Source: Laguncularia racemosa
Taxonomy: Eukaryota > Streptophyta > Magnoliopsida > Myrtales > Combretaceae
Assembly (NCBI GenBank): GCA_037954665.1
Contig: JBBMOL010000091.1
Location: 2,170,001 to 2,234,000, forward strand
Direction of reading: 5' to 3'
Length of the DNA stretch: 64,000 nucleotides
Part shown: positions 23,540 through 36,142 of the stretch, in pieces
Layout: each line of letters starts with the position of its first letter
Numbering within the stretch: position 1 is the first letter of the stretch
Program-made: the position numbers and the translations under genes
Notes under the pieces: generated by a model
Told to the model about the DNA's origin: nothing
Databases searched by the model: none
Seen by the model: the letters and a program-made list of their open reading frames with translations, nothing else

Positions 23540-24560
23540 GTTTTGCTAGAGGATCAACTAAATGCACTTTTAACTTTACATAATCAATCAATAAAACACC
23601 AATTTGAACAATTGCATTAGTATGTCTTGGCTCCACGTGTCTATTTTTTCTATTAAAGAATTTATTTTTCACAATGATTATTGTACCCTAGAAGTCACGA
23701 TGCATAAACACAAGAGGTATAGATTTTATTTCTTATGGAATTTATATTAAAAAGTTTCTCAACCACTCAACCTCAATGCCTACCAATTTTAAAGCTACAA
23801 ACTTTAACTCTATAGTAGACTGGTTATTGTAGATTAATTGGTTGCTCTCTAAGCTACTATACAATGCCACACATAACTACTAGAGAATCTCATCTAATCT
23901 AAATCTAAGACTTAATTAGCATCATTGTACCCTTCCAAATACAATAAACGATCCACTATATGAGATACCATAGTATTAATGGTTCCTTGAATATTTTATC
24001 ATTCTGACTTATGTGCTTTAATTTTTTTTTTGAGTAATAAATGCGCTTTAATTATTGCAATTAGGGTTATGAGTATATCCACTTAAACTTATATATAGCA
24101 TAAGCTAGGGGAAAATCCATAAGTGCATTGCAATTTCGATGACTTATATGAATATTCAATTTGTACAACTGAATCTCTAAAGTTTTTCTTTTAATTGAAA
24201 GTTAGCTTCCTAAGGGGTACCTACTAATGTTAGCTCAAAATTTCTAAACTTCTTAAAATGTTTCTCCATATATGTTCTTATAATAATATGATATCATCGT
24301 TACACCTTATAATTTTGACACCTAGAGTGACATTAGCTTCATCATTATCTTTCATATCAAATTCAATGCAAGAAAAGATTTTCTATACCTAACTACAATA
24401 AAGCTAATACTAAACAAAAGCAAATTATCTACATACGGGTTAATAATTTTACAACATTTAGGTATTTGCTTAAGACCATATAAAGATTTTTGCAATATAA
24501 AAACTTTCTTTTATAAGCTAGGAGCAACATATACATCAAGTTGAATTGTCACTCCCCCAA
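23540..24560 (-). pseudogene. Ty1/copia pol fragment, heavily decayed
   Basis: Minus-strand reading gives KVFILQKSLYGLKQ (about 24440-24520), the copia reverse transcriptase KxLYGLKQ motif. Further on come EKHFKKFRNFELTLVGTP, GYNDAN (about 23930) and FNRKNRHVEPRHTNAIVQ with IDYVKLKVHLVDPLAKPF (about 23540-23660), the RNase H end of copia pol. No LTR, gag or integrase was found. A T run (about 23518-23534) abuts the 3' end. There are many stops. It is a degenerate remnant. Confidence 0.8.
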
Positions 24561-27500
24561 CCAAAAGGATCTTATAGACCGCCACATGTCCTTATCACCT
24601 AGGAGGGGCATGTAAAGCTTGGAACCTTACACGCTTTAATTTTTTTCACCCGAAGTTTTTCAATTATAAGAAATTGTTTAAAGTAAGTCCTAAATGGGTG
24701 AATTATGATACCCATTAAGTAGCTATTCTATTTTTCTTTTTAATCTCTTGCAAGGACATTGTTGGAATCACATGTAGTAAGACTTGAACGAAATCCTAGC
24801 TCACATAAGGTAGAAAATAAGTTTTGAGGACAAAGAAAGACACATTATTCGTTGAAATCTTATTTATAAGATCTAAACAATCTTTTATTAGATCATACTT
24901 TAGTTCATATTTAGTCTTGATCGCCTTTTAATTAAATACCAAAGTTTTCAATACTTTCAAAATATCATCCTGTAAATATAAGTGCGGTTACATAAGTATA
25001 GAAATCTCAATTCCCTATGCTATAAACAGCGGGGAAAAAGTTAAGAAACTATGGGAAAGAGTTTTTTAGTAGTAAATCTACTACTCGTATTTGCCACGAC
25101 TTTTACATTAAAGAATAACATGTACTCTCTAGTTTGTTTGATAGTAACGAGCCGAGCATTGATAATGTTCAAGGGTAACATTGGCATTGAGCGAGTTATT
25201 ATTATGAAGTACAGATACTATCCCCTACATCAAATTTCCCTTTTCAAGTCCCACAAATAGTCATAAATCCACTGAACAGTATAAAATACAATACGCGACG
25301 ACTAGTGTCGTGATAAATCTTTGATGGTTTACTTTTGCGTCTGTAAAGCGAAGCCCACTTACGGCAGAGGAGCACTCACACGACAGACAAGTTGAGAATG
25401 ACAAAGGCTGCCAGATCTTTGAAGGCCGACGTCTTGTCCCAAATCGGTACAAGAGGTTAGCCAGTTTTTTCAACAAACCCTGGTCGCTCACCACTGATAA
25501 AACTCCACTTGACAATAATGCGTCCAAAGTAGGACCACTCCAGCTGGCCCCTCCGTCACATTATGGCACCCTCTTGCACATAAAAAGAAAAGATATGAAA
25601 TCTACCAGGCATCGAATATTTGTTTTGGGTGTATGATTCATTTAACTTGTAATGATTGGATTCTAAATTAGATGTAAAACTTTTAATGATTAATATACAA
25701 CAATCATCAAACTAATTTTTAATAAGCTATTTTATTTTAGTGGGTGTTCTTCGCTTTTCATGGGGGTTGCATGGTGCAAATATTTTGTAGGGAAAATTTT
25801 AAACACATCCCTTTCATCTTTGTTCCAAGTTTAATTATACTCCTTATCTTTATAATTGTGTGTTAAAATTCCATTTTTATTTCAAAGAAAAAGAATTTTT
25901 TTAGATTATATTTTATTATTTTGTAATATGATAAAATAATTAAATAATACTAATACCACTTTTTTTTTTTTGAGGTAAAATGATCTTATAGGAGATCACA
26001 ATATATTTTTTCTTAGTGTGTAAATCTAAACAATTAATTTCCAACATAAAGGATATATATATATATATATTCTAAAAATTTGAAACTAAAATTTAATGAA
26101 CTTTTAGGATCTATATAAAATAAAATAGTCTGACCATGCTGCATTCGGCGGATCTCAAGGCCTTTCAAGTCTCAACTTTTTCTCCTAGCAACATACGTAT
26201 AAAGTAGGTAAATTTTAGGACCACTTTTCAGCCTAGTGCAACAATTGTTTCTCGCCCCATCACCTCCTTCTCCTAGGACAACTAACAAAGTAATGTTCGA
26301 TAATCGACAAACGTCTTTTGCCCTAGAATTTGACAAGCATGTATTTCGTATATCTGAGACACATAAATATATTGTATTTAAAAAGAATGTTAATCTATTT
26401 TTATTGTTAGTAGGAAGAAGATATCAACTTATTCCATTTAACTAAGAGAGTTGACTTATACTTGTAGGTTATAAATAGAAAAAAAAAAATCGTGATAAGA
26501 ACTCGGTTCAATGAATATAAATTTAATTGGGGAATGATATGAATTTTGTGAATAAACAGTCGTTTTCTTAGATGTATTTTTTTTTCTTGTGGTTTTCATA
26601 ATTATTAAAACTTAGCACATTTGATGTATTGGGAAATCTCTTGAAAACAAAAACTCTAAAAGATCTTGCAGCATAAGAGTTGGAAGTTTTGCGATGGGCA
26701 AGGAGGAAGAGAGAGAGAGAGATTTATTAGTCTCTCTCTAGTCTCATTTTGCCATTTCTTCTTCATAAGAGAAATCGAATCCATTTTGAGAAACTTCATG
26801 TTTATTTGGTTCATTAAAATATGTGGTTCTTTGAAATATATGGCAAGTTTATAAATAATTGCATTCATAACATTATCCAATTATTTGTAATTTGTGTTTT
26901 ATTAAAGTTTGATTAAAATCACTTTACTTGAGTATTTTTATGAACTTTGGCTAAATGATGAAGTTTGTGTTGTGTGATAATTATTGAGTGAAACTAAAGT
27001 TGAAAAGTGAAATCACAAAATTTGATCATATTTATGATATATATTGAGATTTTAAAGTGAAAAATTATGTTTATGAAGTTAATAGATTTTACGAAGTTCA
27101 TAGAAATTATGAATTTTTATGTAAAATTACCAACTATAAAATAAAAATACAAACATACAATCTAACTATGAAAATATGCAAATTTATAAATTATAAAATA
27201 CAATGACAAATGTTTCGAGATAAATCCCTAACTTCATGTCAATTTATAATTACATAGGATTTTGTGAATCTCTTAATAGAGTTACAAAGTATAACTTGTG
27301 TTATAAAAGAAATTCATTTTATGAAATTATATAAAAAATTTAACTTAAGTTGTATGAGTTTTTATGGAAAATTATTCATTAAAATCTTGAGTAAATTTAT
27401 GAACTTTTTAATATATCTATGAATGTTTGAGGAAATTTACAAATATCGAAGGATTTTTTTTATGAACTTAAGCTAATTTACAAACTTAAATGATATTTTA

Positions 27501-30500
27501 CATTTTATTCAATGAAATTATGAGTTTAAAAATATTTTATAAAATTATGTAAAATTACAACTTTTAAAGAGAATTCTGAAATATTGATGATTGTTATTTT
27601 ATTGTTTTTATCGAACATTTTGAAACTTAAAAAGAAAAAAAGAAAGAAGAAATTCTACCAATTAGATAGTAGGTTACATGTTTGATAGCGAAATTACAAA
27701 CATTTTATTAATGGAAAATTAAATAGTACTAGAAAAAAAAAAAAAAAAGAAAGATATTTTGCGATGGAGACTGATCCCAATCACTTCATAGAGGTTTTAC
27801 GTGTATCAATGGTGGTGGATTACAGTTCATTGAATTTTGTTGCCATTTATTACCACCTTTAAGCTGGAAGGAGCCAAACATCTTTCCTATTCTTTCTTTT
27901 TATTTCCACATTATTTTTATTTTTTAAATTTTTTTAATAAAAAGTTAGCAAAAAAAAAAAGAGAGTCAGTATCTAGAAACTTCATAAGTTTCCAACAGAA
28001 GATTATATATTTAGAAGATCTAACCATAAAGGAATTTTTTTTCTCCTAATTAAACGGATTAGAGTGACCCTAAAAATAATAGATGAAAGCTGTTACGTTT
28101 AATTTTCAATTATATTTCTAATTTTGATTCTCTCCGGAAGCATTGTTTACAAATAGAAGGAGAACCAAATCTAAATCTAACAACAACAACACATGTCCCT
28201 GTCCTCCACATCAGCCTTGGAATATTATATTCTATACCCAAACACTAAACAATTTACACCAACCCCCGTATTGTCAGTAATTTTCAATAACTAAACTTAA
28301 ACCTTTTTTTTTTTTTCCATAATCCTAATATGTACTCTTCCGTATAATCAACTATGAAATTGTTTCATAATTAATATTTTGTATTTGATGTTCTTAAATA
28401 CACACATACATCGTACAAGCTAATAATTGAATTATGCTAATCACATGTAGATACTTATCTTATCAATTTGATAGTTATTTTTTTACGATCCACCTAATTT
28501 AATCATGCAAAATTGCATGTATTTTAGAAAAAATTATGAAAATATATATGAAAGTTTACTTGAAAAGCTCTTAATGTATGAACTTGCGACACCCTATTAA
28601 GAAGATCCAATAGTTTTTATACAGGTATGCGATTAGGTATCTCCGAGCAATGCTCCAATTATATAAAATTATTTGATCTTTTTTTTTTTTCACCCACAAT
28701 TATAACACGAGATTACATAGGTGGAATGATGCTATTACACGATTACTTTGAAATCTTAATTTAGAATTCATAAATAGGGTTTCTAATGGATAAGATAGAA
28801 AGACTAAAATTTTTTATGTAACTCTATAGGTATGTGTATTCAAAATTTGGAATTTATTACCTATTCTATAACCTTTTAAAAATAATTTAAAAGCAATACA
28901 TTTTGAAATTTATAAATGGTAAATATCATATGCAATTGCAAGTTCATTATTTATTTTCTATAGGATAAAAATAATGCTATATATCTTTATTTTGTTTGAA
29001 TGGAAGGAAGATAATTATACTGTAACTATTTTTTTTTTGTCTAAAAATATCCAAAATATTTATTCAACAACGTTCATTAAATATCAATTTAAATTCAAAT
29101 TTATGTATTTTTATGAGGTTTTTATGTTTCAACTATTAGAGCGATTGAGTTACGATAGTGGACTAACTTTGTTCCATTAATTTGGCAGTTTTAACATGGC
29201 TTGAATTATTTAAGTATTTATTAAATTTGATTGTATTTATTAAAGATACTTTAATAATCTATGCAGTGTTGTATCTTATGTATAATAATTCCATATTGAT
29301 ATCTTTGAACTCAAAACTTATGATACACACAATATAAGATTTGGAGTAGATATGATCCCTCTTATAACATATTACGTAGAAGTAGGCCTTATAAATGAAT
29401 TACTGACTAGTAGCTAACCTATATTGTCTTGAAAAAGAAAAAGTATACAAACACCTTCTTAAAGCATCTATAAAATTTACTTTTTTTTTAATGTATAGGC
29501 TATTTATATATGGATTTTCTTATTGATATGGATAATTAATTTAATATATTTAATTAACTAATATTAAAAGAATACCAAAAAATTCAGAAAATAAGGAAGC
29601 AAGATTGTAGAAAAGTAAAATACTGAGCATATTAGGAAAAAAGAGCACATGAACTAGGTAATTAGCTGACAGCTCTCTAAGCTAATCATCTAACAAGGAC
29701 TAAGTTGTCGCACGTTTAAAAGGTAAATTGTCTTTCGTATGTTTCGGCTTTTAAATTTTTTTCCCCTAACTTTCTCTGATTTCTTTTTTCAATTTTCCTA
29801 CAATTTTCTGAATTTTTAATTTTTCAACATGCTTTATTAAATATGTTAAATTAATTATCCATATTCAGAGAAAAATCCACATAGATAGCTATACATAAAA
29901 AAAGTGAATCTCACAATTATTTTAAGGGTTTAGATTCTAATTTTTTTAAATATTATATTATCTATATAATTTTAAAAGTTTTTAAATAATGTTAGTATAA
30001 TTTACTAAAAAAAGAAAGAAAGAAAAACTAGCCTATGTTATGAATACCTATCATGCAACTTATCTAAATATAAAAATTTAGCATACTCTAAGCATATTAG
30101 ATACAACCGACGACCCAAATTAATATAATAATAGAGTTGTTAACATTATGTGTGGAATGTGGGGGAATAATTAGGGTGGAAAGAGAATATGAGGAAAGAA
30201 CTAAAAATGAAAAAAAAGAAGAAAAATAATTAATCTTTCTTTTTTGATAGAGTAAACGAAAAAGGAAGAAAAATGAAGAATGCTTTTTAAAATAATATTT
30301 AAATTTCAACACACTTCTTGCTCTTAACCACTCCAACAAAAAGTATGGTAAGGCATTTGATTCCCTTTCTAATTTGTCTTTTATTAATTTTTACATATAA
30401 TGGAAAAATCATTAAGTCCCTTTACTTTACTTACTTTTTAAGTCAGTTTTTTCTCTTGTTCTTTTTTCTTTTTAAATTTTCAGCGATCGCAACGGCAAGA

Positions 30501-31413
30501 GGATATTTAAATTTGATTCATATTACTAGAAAATCAATGTTCATGAAACTAGGTTATAAAATCTTAATTTTTTTTCTTATTTTAAAAATAGAAAAAATAT
30601 ACTTTTTATAATTAATATTTACTTTTTTTATTTGAATCATTTTTTCTATTTAATTCTCCATATTTTCAAACTTTTATAAAAATAATATTTTCTCTTCCAT
30701 CAATTCATTGTTCGTTGGCTTTAAATTAGGTCACACAGTTATTTCAATATATCTTGTGGACCATCTCCATGGGATGGTGAAGGGAGGGCCACAATTAATA
30801 AAAAAACCCACAACCCATTAAGGTTATCAACACTTAATATTAAATATAATTAATTGTATAATATAAAAAAATAATATTAAATTGATTCAACTATACAATA
30901 TTATCAAAATAATAAAAATATATAAAAAATTTAAATAAGAAAAAAGCTGTTAGAAAAAAAATTATATAAACTTCAATCACTTTGACCAACTACCTTAAGA
31001 CCAATTATAAGCTAAAACATATTTAAGATAGATGGAAATCTTATTAAATTTGATGAAAATTCTATTTCACAATGTTGATATTTAAATAGAAGAGGAGAAA
31101 AAAAAATAGATGACTTAAATGGAAAAACATGATAAATGTTGAAATCAAAAATATACTTTTTCTTTTAAATAAAGGTAGTGAAATTTTTGTTAAAAGAAAA
31201 GCTCTTTATCAATGGGTTAATTGCAATTATCATCCTAATCATTATATTCGTAGTTAATCTAATTATCTGTTATTACTAATTATCGTTATCCTATTTTTTT
31301 TTTCTTTGTTATTTTTGGCTAAAACTAAAAATACTAACTAAAAGCAACCAAAAAAAGTATTTATTACAGCAGATAAGCAGCCAAACGAACCCAAAAACCA
31401 AAACCCCGGTAAT
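24561..31413. other. Long AT-rich intergenic stretch
   Basis: I see no gene, LTR or RNA here. A less AT-rich patch at 25260-25560 is open on the minus strand (88 codons, including VVSDQGLLKKLANLLYRFG) but matches nothing I know. A short AT dinucleotide run lies at about 26054-26071 and GA repeats at about 26706-26722. Poly-A or poly-T runs occur at about 27730-27748, 28303-28316 and 28678-28690. The 3' half presumably includes the promoter of the cystathionine gamma-synthase gene. Confidence 0.6.
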
Positions 31414-31420
31414 TATATAA
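31414..31420 (+). promoter_or_regulatory. Probable TATA box of the cystathionine gamma-synthase gene
   Basis: TATATAA sits about 130 bases upstream of the start codon. With the usual 25-35 base spacing, transcription would begin near 31445, leaving a leader of about 100 bases rich in GA (GAAGAGAGAGAAAAAG). The assignment is by position only. Confidence 0.5.
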
Positions 31421-31547
31421 CCGTCGACTCCATGCCATTTCTCTTCATATCCACGCCAACCACACACCCTTTCGCCCTTCACAAAGAAGAGAGAGAAAAA
31501 GTAAGAAGAGGGAAAGAGTAGTTGCTAAGACCGCCGCCCCCGTAGCA

Positions 31548-34500
31548 ATGGCCGTATCCGCAGCTCACTTCCACAAGCTCCACTGCTCTTCCTCCGCCGT
31601 ATTCGAGTGCCGTTCCGATCCAGACTTCTCCTGCGGCCCCAAATCCGATGGCCCACGCACAGCCCGCTTCTCCTCCCGCCTCCTCCGCCCCATGACCTCC
31701 GTCCATGGCCTCTCCTCCCTCATCCTCAAGTTCCCTCCCAACTTCGTCCGCCAGCTCAGCACCAAGGCCCGCCGCAATTGCAGCAATATCGGCGTCGCCC
31801 AGATCGTCGCGGCATCTTGGACTAACGACGAAGCCCACTATTCCGGCGTCCCTGCGCCGGCGGCCATTGCCGCCGATGCAGCCGCCTCCGCCCTACCGCT
31901 GGTTCCTCCTCCAGCTATCGCTGCGGAGGACTTGCCGGTCGCTGGACTGGAGAAAGTACCGGTCGAGGGTTTGAATTTGAAGGAAATGGCGTTTTTGAAA
32001 TACGATGGAAGTCTCGCCGTTCATGCCGGTACATTTTTCTTTTTCTTCAATTTCTCTTGAATCGAAGATGTGATTTTATTGATATGAATTCGTGATTAAG
32101 GTTGGTTGTTTTGTTGTGTTTTGGTGCCCTTATGATTCGTTACCGAGGTAATTCTAGTTTTTCTGTGAATTAAATTTATCGAAAGTATTTTAAATTTGAC
32201 GACACGTAACCACGGTACTACAGATTAGATGCAAGAAGTACCGGCTGTGAAATGAGGAGGTTCATAACTTTGCTTATTCTTGGTTATGACTTGAAGTAAT
32301 TGCTTCATAGATCTGAATGATCTCGATATCTATGTCCATAGCTATTGTTATCGTGGCTATTGTTCTTTACTGCTGGATTGTTTTAAAAAAAGATGTGTTT
32401 GTCATGAATGTTAGATGGTTGTTTGAAACTGATGTATTGGGTGGTTAATGATCTGTTTAATTTTTGATCTTGCAGGTGAGAGGTTAGGCCGTAGGATAGT
32501 TAGTGATACTATTACTACACCCATTTTCAACACTTCTGCTTATTTCTTTAAGGAAACTGACGAGCTTATTGATTTTAAGGTATGTTTCTGGCACTTAGTA
32601 CTTGTCTCCATGTAATTTATTTTATCTGAACTTTCATTGGTGATTAGCAATTTTATGTTTGCATGTTAGTGTTTCTTATTTTGGTACTTCTAATTTTTAT
32701 TGAAAATAGAGATTCAAAGTCTCACTTGAAAATTTCACTTTCACCACTTCTACTGCTTGTTTCTGTGATACCAATGTTGATTCTATGACTTTGACAGGAA
32801 AAACGCAGTGAAAGTTTTGAATATGGACGCTATGGTAACCCGACAACAGAAAGTCTAGAGAAGAAAATAAGGTTTTCTCCTTTTCCTCTGCTGTTTTGAT
32901 GCTTACAAAATGTGCTCTTCAGAAACTCTTTTAGTCATATTTTTGTGTTGCCTTGGTTCCTGATACAGTGCGCTGGAGAGGGCTGAATCCACTGTGATAA
33001 TGGCATCTGGAATGTGTGCCAGTATAGTATTGTTTTCTGCGTTAGTTCCAGCTGGTGGGCACATTGTGACTACCACAGATTGCTATAGGAAGACTCGTAT
33101 ATTTATTGAGACCCACCTTCCAAAAATGGGAATCAAGGTAGAAGTTTGCTTTTTTCAGCATGCAGAGTATCTTCTGCCTTTTGGTGCACAAGAATTCCTT
33201 CCATCATGAATTCCCTTGGGATGGAAAAACTGCAGATCCACATGCTATGTGGAAACAGAGGAGGTTTTGATTGGCTTGTGGCATATTCTTTTCAGAGATC
33301 TAATCCTGCTGGAAAGCTAAGCAAATGGTCTTTGATACCTTCTTTAGAAAATATAATTTCATCTATATTTTTCCATTTCACTGGAGGATACAAAGTCTAT
33401 TTTCTCAACTTTAGTAATTATTTTCATAGTACATGATACATGGGAAAAAAACACTTAATACATGGGTGGCTGTTTATTTTACTTTTTCTTTTGGTTGTCT
33501 TCTGGAAATCAATATCAATGTCTAAAACTTTGGAGTGATATCTTCATTTGAATTCATTGCATCTTGCAGATCAGTGTCATTGACCCTGCAGACGTCAAAG
33601 GGCTGGAGTCTGCACTCGAGAAAGGCAATGTGAGTAGAACAGGATGCTTCTGTAATATTTTCTCTCTCTTTATTTCTTGTTATCCTTGAACTTTCAGCAA
33701 TGTGTTTTGTTCTATGAACACAATAGCAAATGATATTTTGCATTGCATTTTCTATAGGTCTCTCTTTTTTTCACGGAATCTCCCACCAATCCATTTCTCA
33801 GATGTGTGGACATTGAGTTGGTTTCAGAACTTTGCCATAGAAAAGGAGCATTGGTCTGCATAGATGGCACCTTTGCGACACCTCTAAACCAGAAACCACT
33901 GACCCTTGGTGCTGATCTGGTTATGCATTCTCTAACAAAGTATATTGCTGGCCACAATGATGTATGTCACCTTGCATTTTCTGACTGGTTTAATTTTTTA
34001 TTTTTTTATCCTTTCAACGATTCTAAATATCAAGAGTGATTTTTAATGCATTTTGCAGGTCCTTGGTGGTTGTATCAGTGGGACAAAGAAATTGATCACT
34101 GAAATACGCAATTGGCATCATATATTTGGTGGCACCATCAACCCGGTGAGTGATGGGAATTGAAATCACTCTACTTTCGTATTATGGATATTTTTACTTG
34201 GCATTGTGTCTTCTAGATGTTTGTGGAACTGCAAGTGTTTTGCTTGTGCATTGTTCTATCATGTCTACTTATTTACTAGTAATGGTTGGTCATGCTGCAA
34301 ATTCTGAAAGTGCTTCAGCAGGCCGTAAGGTGGTTGGAGGGAGATAAAGGATAAAAAAATTAGATATTGGGAATTTTAAATTGAATGGTCATTGAAATTT
34401 GGGAATCTCCTAAAACAGGGATAGTCCTGAAATGCTTGTGGCAAATATTAATGCTCACCCCCACAAATCTTTTGTGAATCTGGAAGACTTACTATCAATG

Positions 34501-36142
34501 TTATTATTCTACTTTTATGGTTAAAGTAAAGTGTTGCCTTTGTCATTAATCTCACTTGCGACAGCAGTCATTTGTCCTTTATTAACCATTTTTATTGTTG
34601 GTATGGCCGGGTCAAATATTTAGAGAATATAAAAAGTAACTCTTATATTTACTCTCTTTCAAAAACAGTTTGCCTCCTATCTGATTGCCCGAGGCATGAA
34701 GACTTTGCATCTCCGTGTACAGCAGCAAAATTCTACTGCACAGAGGGTGGCCGAAATTTTAGAGGCACATCCTAAGGTATGACTCAAGTTCATCAGCCCT
34801 TTATGTTTTGTATTTGTAACTATTGCAATGTGCAAACATTGTTTTAGCTTGCATTTATCTGTGCTTTTCTTTTGGGACTTGCTGTTTGTAAGTGAATGAG
34901 AAATGAGGATTATTGTTGAGCTGGTTTAACTTTCCCTTCAATTTTTGATTTCATCATACCTGATTGTCATTTTTTCCTCCTAATTAGTTCAAAATGTCTT
35001 TTGTGCTATCTGTGCTTTGATTATACATGAATGGGATCTAGCATCTAGGATCTTCAGTAGCTCCTTCTGCAACATACTTGAACTTACTATTAATGTTCTC
35101 TCCAACTTAATTTGCGCTCTCTTAGCTAGTCTTAGAGCTGCTGTGTCTGAGCTTGTAAGGACATAAGAGTAGGAGCAACATATCTATAGTCTCTTCTGAG
35201 CGGTCAGTTACTTTGTCTTTGGCAGTGATAGCATCATTTGGAACTCATTTGAAAGTCAATTACTACAAGATGCAAAATTTCTTGAGAATGTGAATGCCAG
35301 ACACTCTTGACATGGCAATTGTAACTGTGACTGGAATGCAAGAGTTAACTTTGAGCTTTATTACTATGATTGCATTGAATTAGGCTGCTTTATTGTTTTC
35401 TTTATTACCCTTTGCATTGCTGCCCTGCCCATCTCATTTTGCAGCAGATAATTCAGAATCTCATGTTAGATTGTTGTTGCATTCTCACAATTAATGACGA
35501 TTCTTAATGGAGTTTTACTGCTGTTTTCTCTTTGGTATGTGATTTATATACTGAATTACTCTAATGATGTTCCTTTCAGATTGAGCGTGTCTATTATCCA
35601 GGCTTGCCCAGTCATCCTGAGCATCACCTTGCTAGACGCCAAATGAAAGGATTTGGTGGTGTTGTCAGCTTTGAGGTGAGTCTGCTGATTATTCTGGAAT
35701 ATCATTATCCAGAGTGACTCGGATGCCATAATTGAAAGTTATCTAGTGCATTCCTAAGCTATCATCAACTTTTTGTGCAGGTTAAAGGAGACTTTGAGAC
35801 CACCAAAAGGCTCGTGGATGCATTGGAAATTCCCTACATTGCTCCATCTTTTGGTGGCTGTGAGAGCATTGTTGATCAACCTGCACTCATGTCTTACTGG
35901 TAAATTTCACTCGTCTGCTGTTTTTGGTGTGTCGTGTTGTCATGAAATTATTTGGAGACATTGGTGTAGAGTTTAGTCATAAAACTGTAATGACATGTCC
36001 GACCTACTTTTGGTGCAGGGATCTGCCTAGGGCGGAGAGGGAAAAGTATGGGATCAAGGATAACTTGGTTAGATTTAGTATTGGGGTGGAAGCCTTTGAA
36101 GATGTGAAGGCTGACATACTGCAGGCTCTGGAGACCATATAG
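31548..36142 (+). CDS. CGS1: Cystathionine gamma-synthase, chloroplastic (11 exons)
   Basis: PLP enzyme of the plastid that joins cysteine to O-phosphohomoserine to form cystathionine, the first committed step to methionine. Exons: 31548-32028, 32476-32579, 32798-32871, 32969-33137, 33570-33629, 33758-33961, 34059-34145, 34669-34776, 35580-35675, 35781-35899, 36019-36142. All introns are GT-AG and the joined frame is open for 541 residues, near the family's usual length. Residues 1 to about 68 are Ser/Arg-rich, fitting a transit peptide. RRNCSNIGVAQ (75-85) is the MTO1 element. Catalytic region: YGRYGNPT (Y204, R206), ASGMCAS (233-235 hold phosphate), Y259, D332 (VCIDGTFATP), and Schiff-base lysine K357 in HSLTKYIAGHND. 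The end, NLVRFSIGVE, carries the carboxylate-binding Arg. HSLTK (usually HSATK) and NPFASYLI (usually NPNAAYLI) are unusual. It looks functional. Confidence 0.95.
31770..31823 (+). promoter_or_regulatory. MTO1 nascent-peptide arrest element
   Basis: Codons 75-92 encode RRNCSNIGVAQIVAASWT. In Arabidopsis CGS1 this conserved exon-1 peptide acts while in the ribosome: S-adenosylmethionine causes stalling just after Trp93, at Ser94, and the mRNA is degraded. The MTO1 core is unchanged here and the Trp is six residues after the Gln, as in Arabidopsis, but the stall-position residue is Thr92 (ACT), with Ser in place of the usual Lys before Trp. Feedback control by methionine supply is thus expected, from knowledge of the family. 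Confidence 0.85.

Noticed and set aside
26236..31000. Several short open frames of 60-100 codons in AT-rich DNA
   Set aside because: Composition is Phe/Ile/Lys/Leu-rich as expected from chance in AT-rich sequence. None has a domain, a splice context or a promoter.
31432..31521. Possible 29-codon upstream ORF before the synthase start codon
   Set aside because: Its ATG lies only about 18 bases after the TATA box, upstream of the expected transcription start, so it is probably not in the mRNA.
31479..31838. Long antisense open frames over exon 1 of the synthase gene
   Set aside because: They mirror the GC-rich, Ser/Ala/Pro-coding first exon. The sense frame has clear family identity.
33146..33436. 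Open frame of 96 codons within the synthase gene
   Set aside because: It falls in intron 4, whose donor (33138) and acceptor (33569) keep the synthase frame exact.
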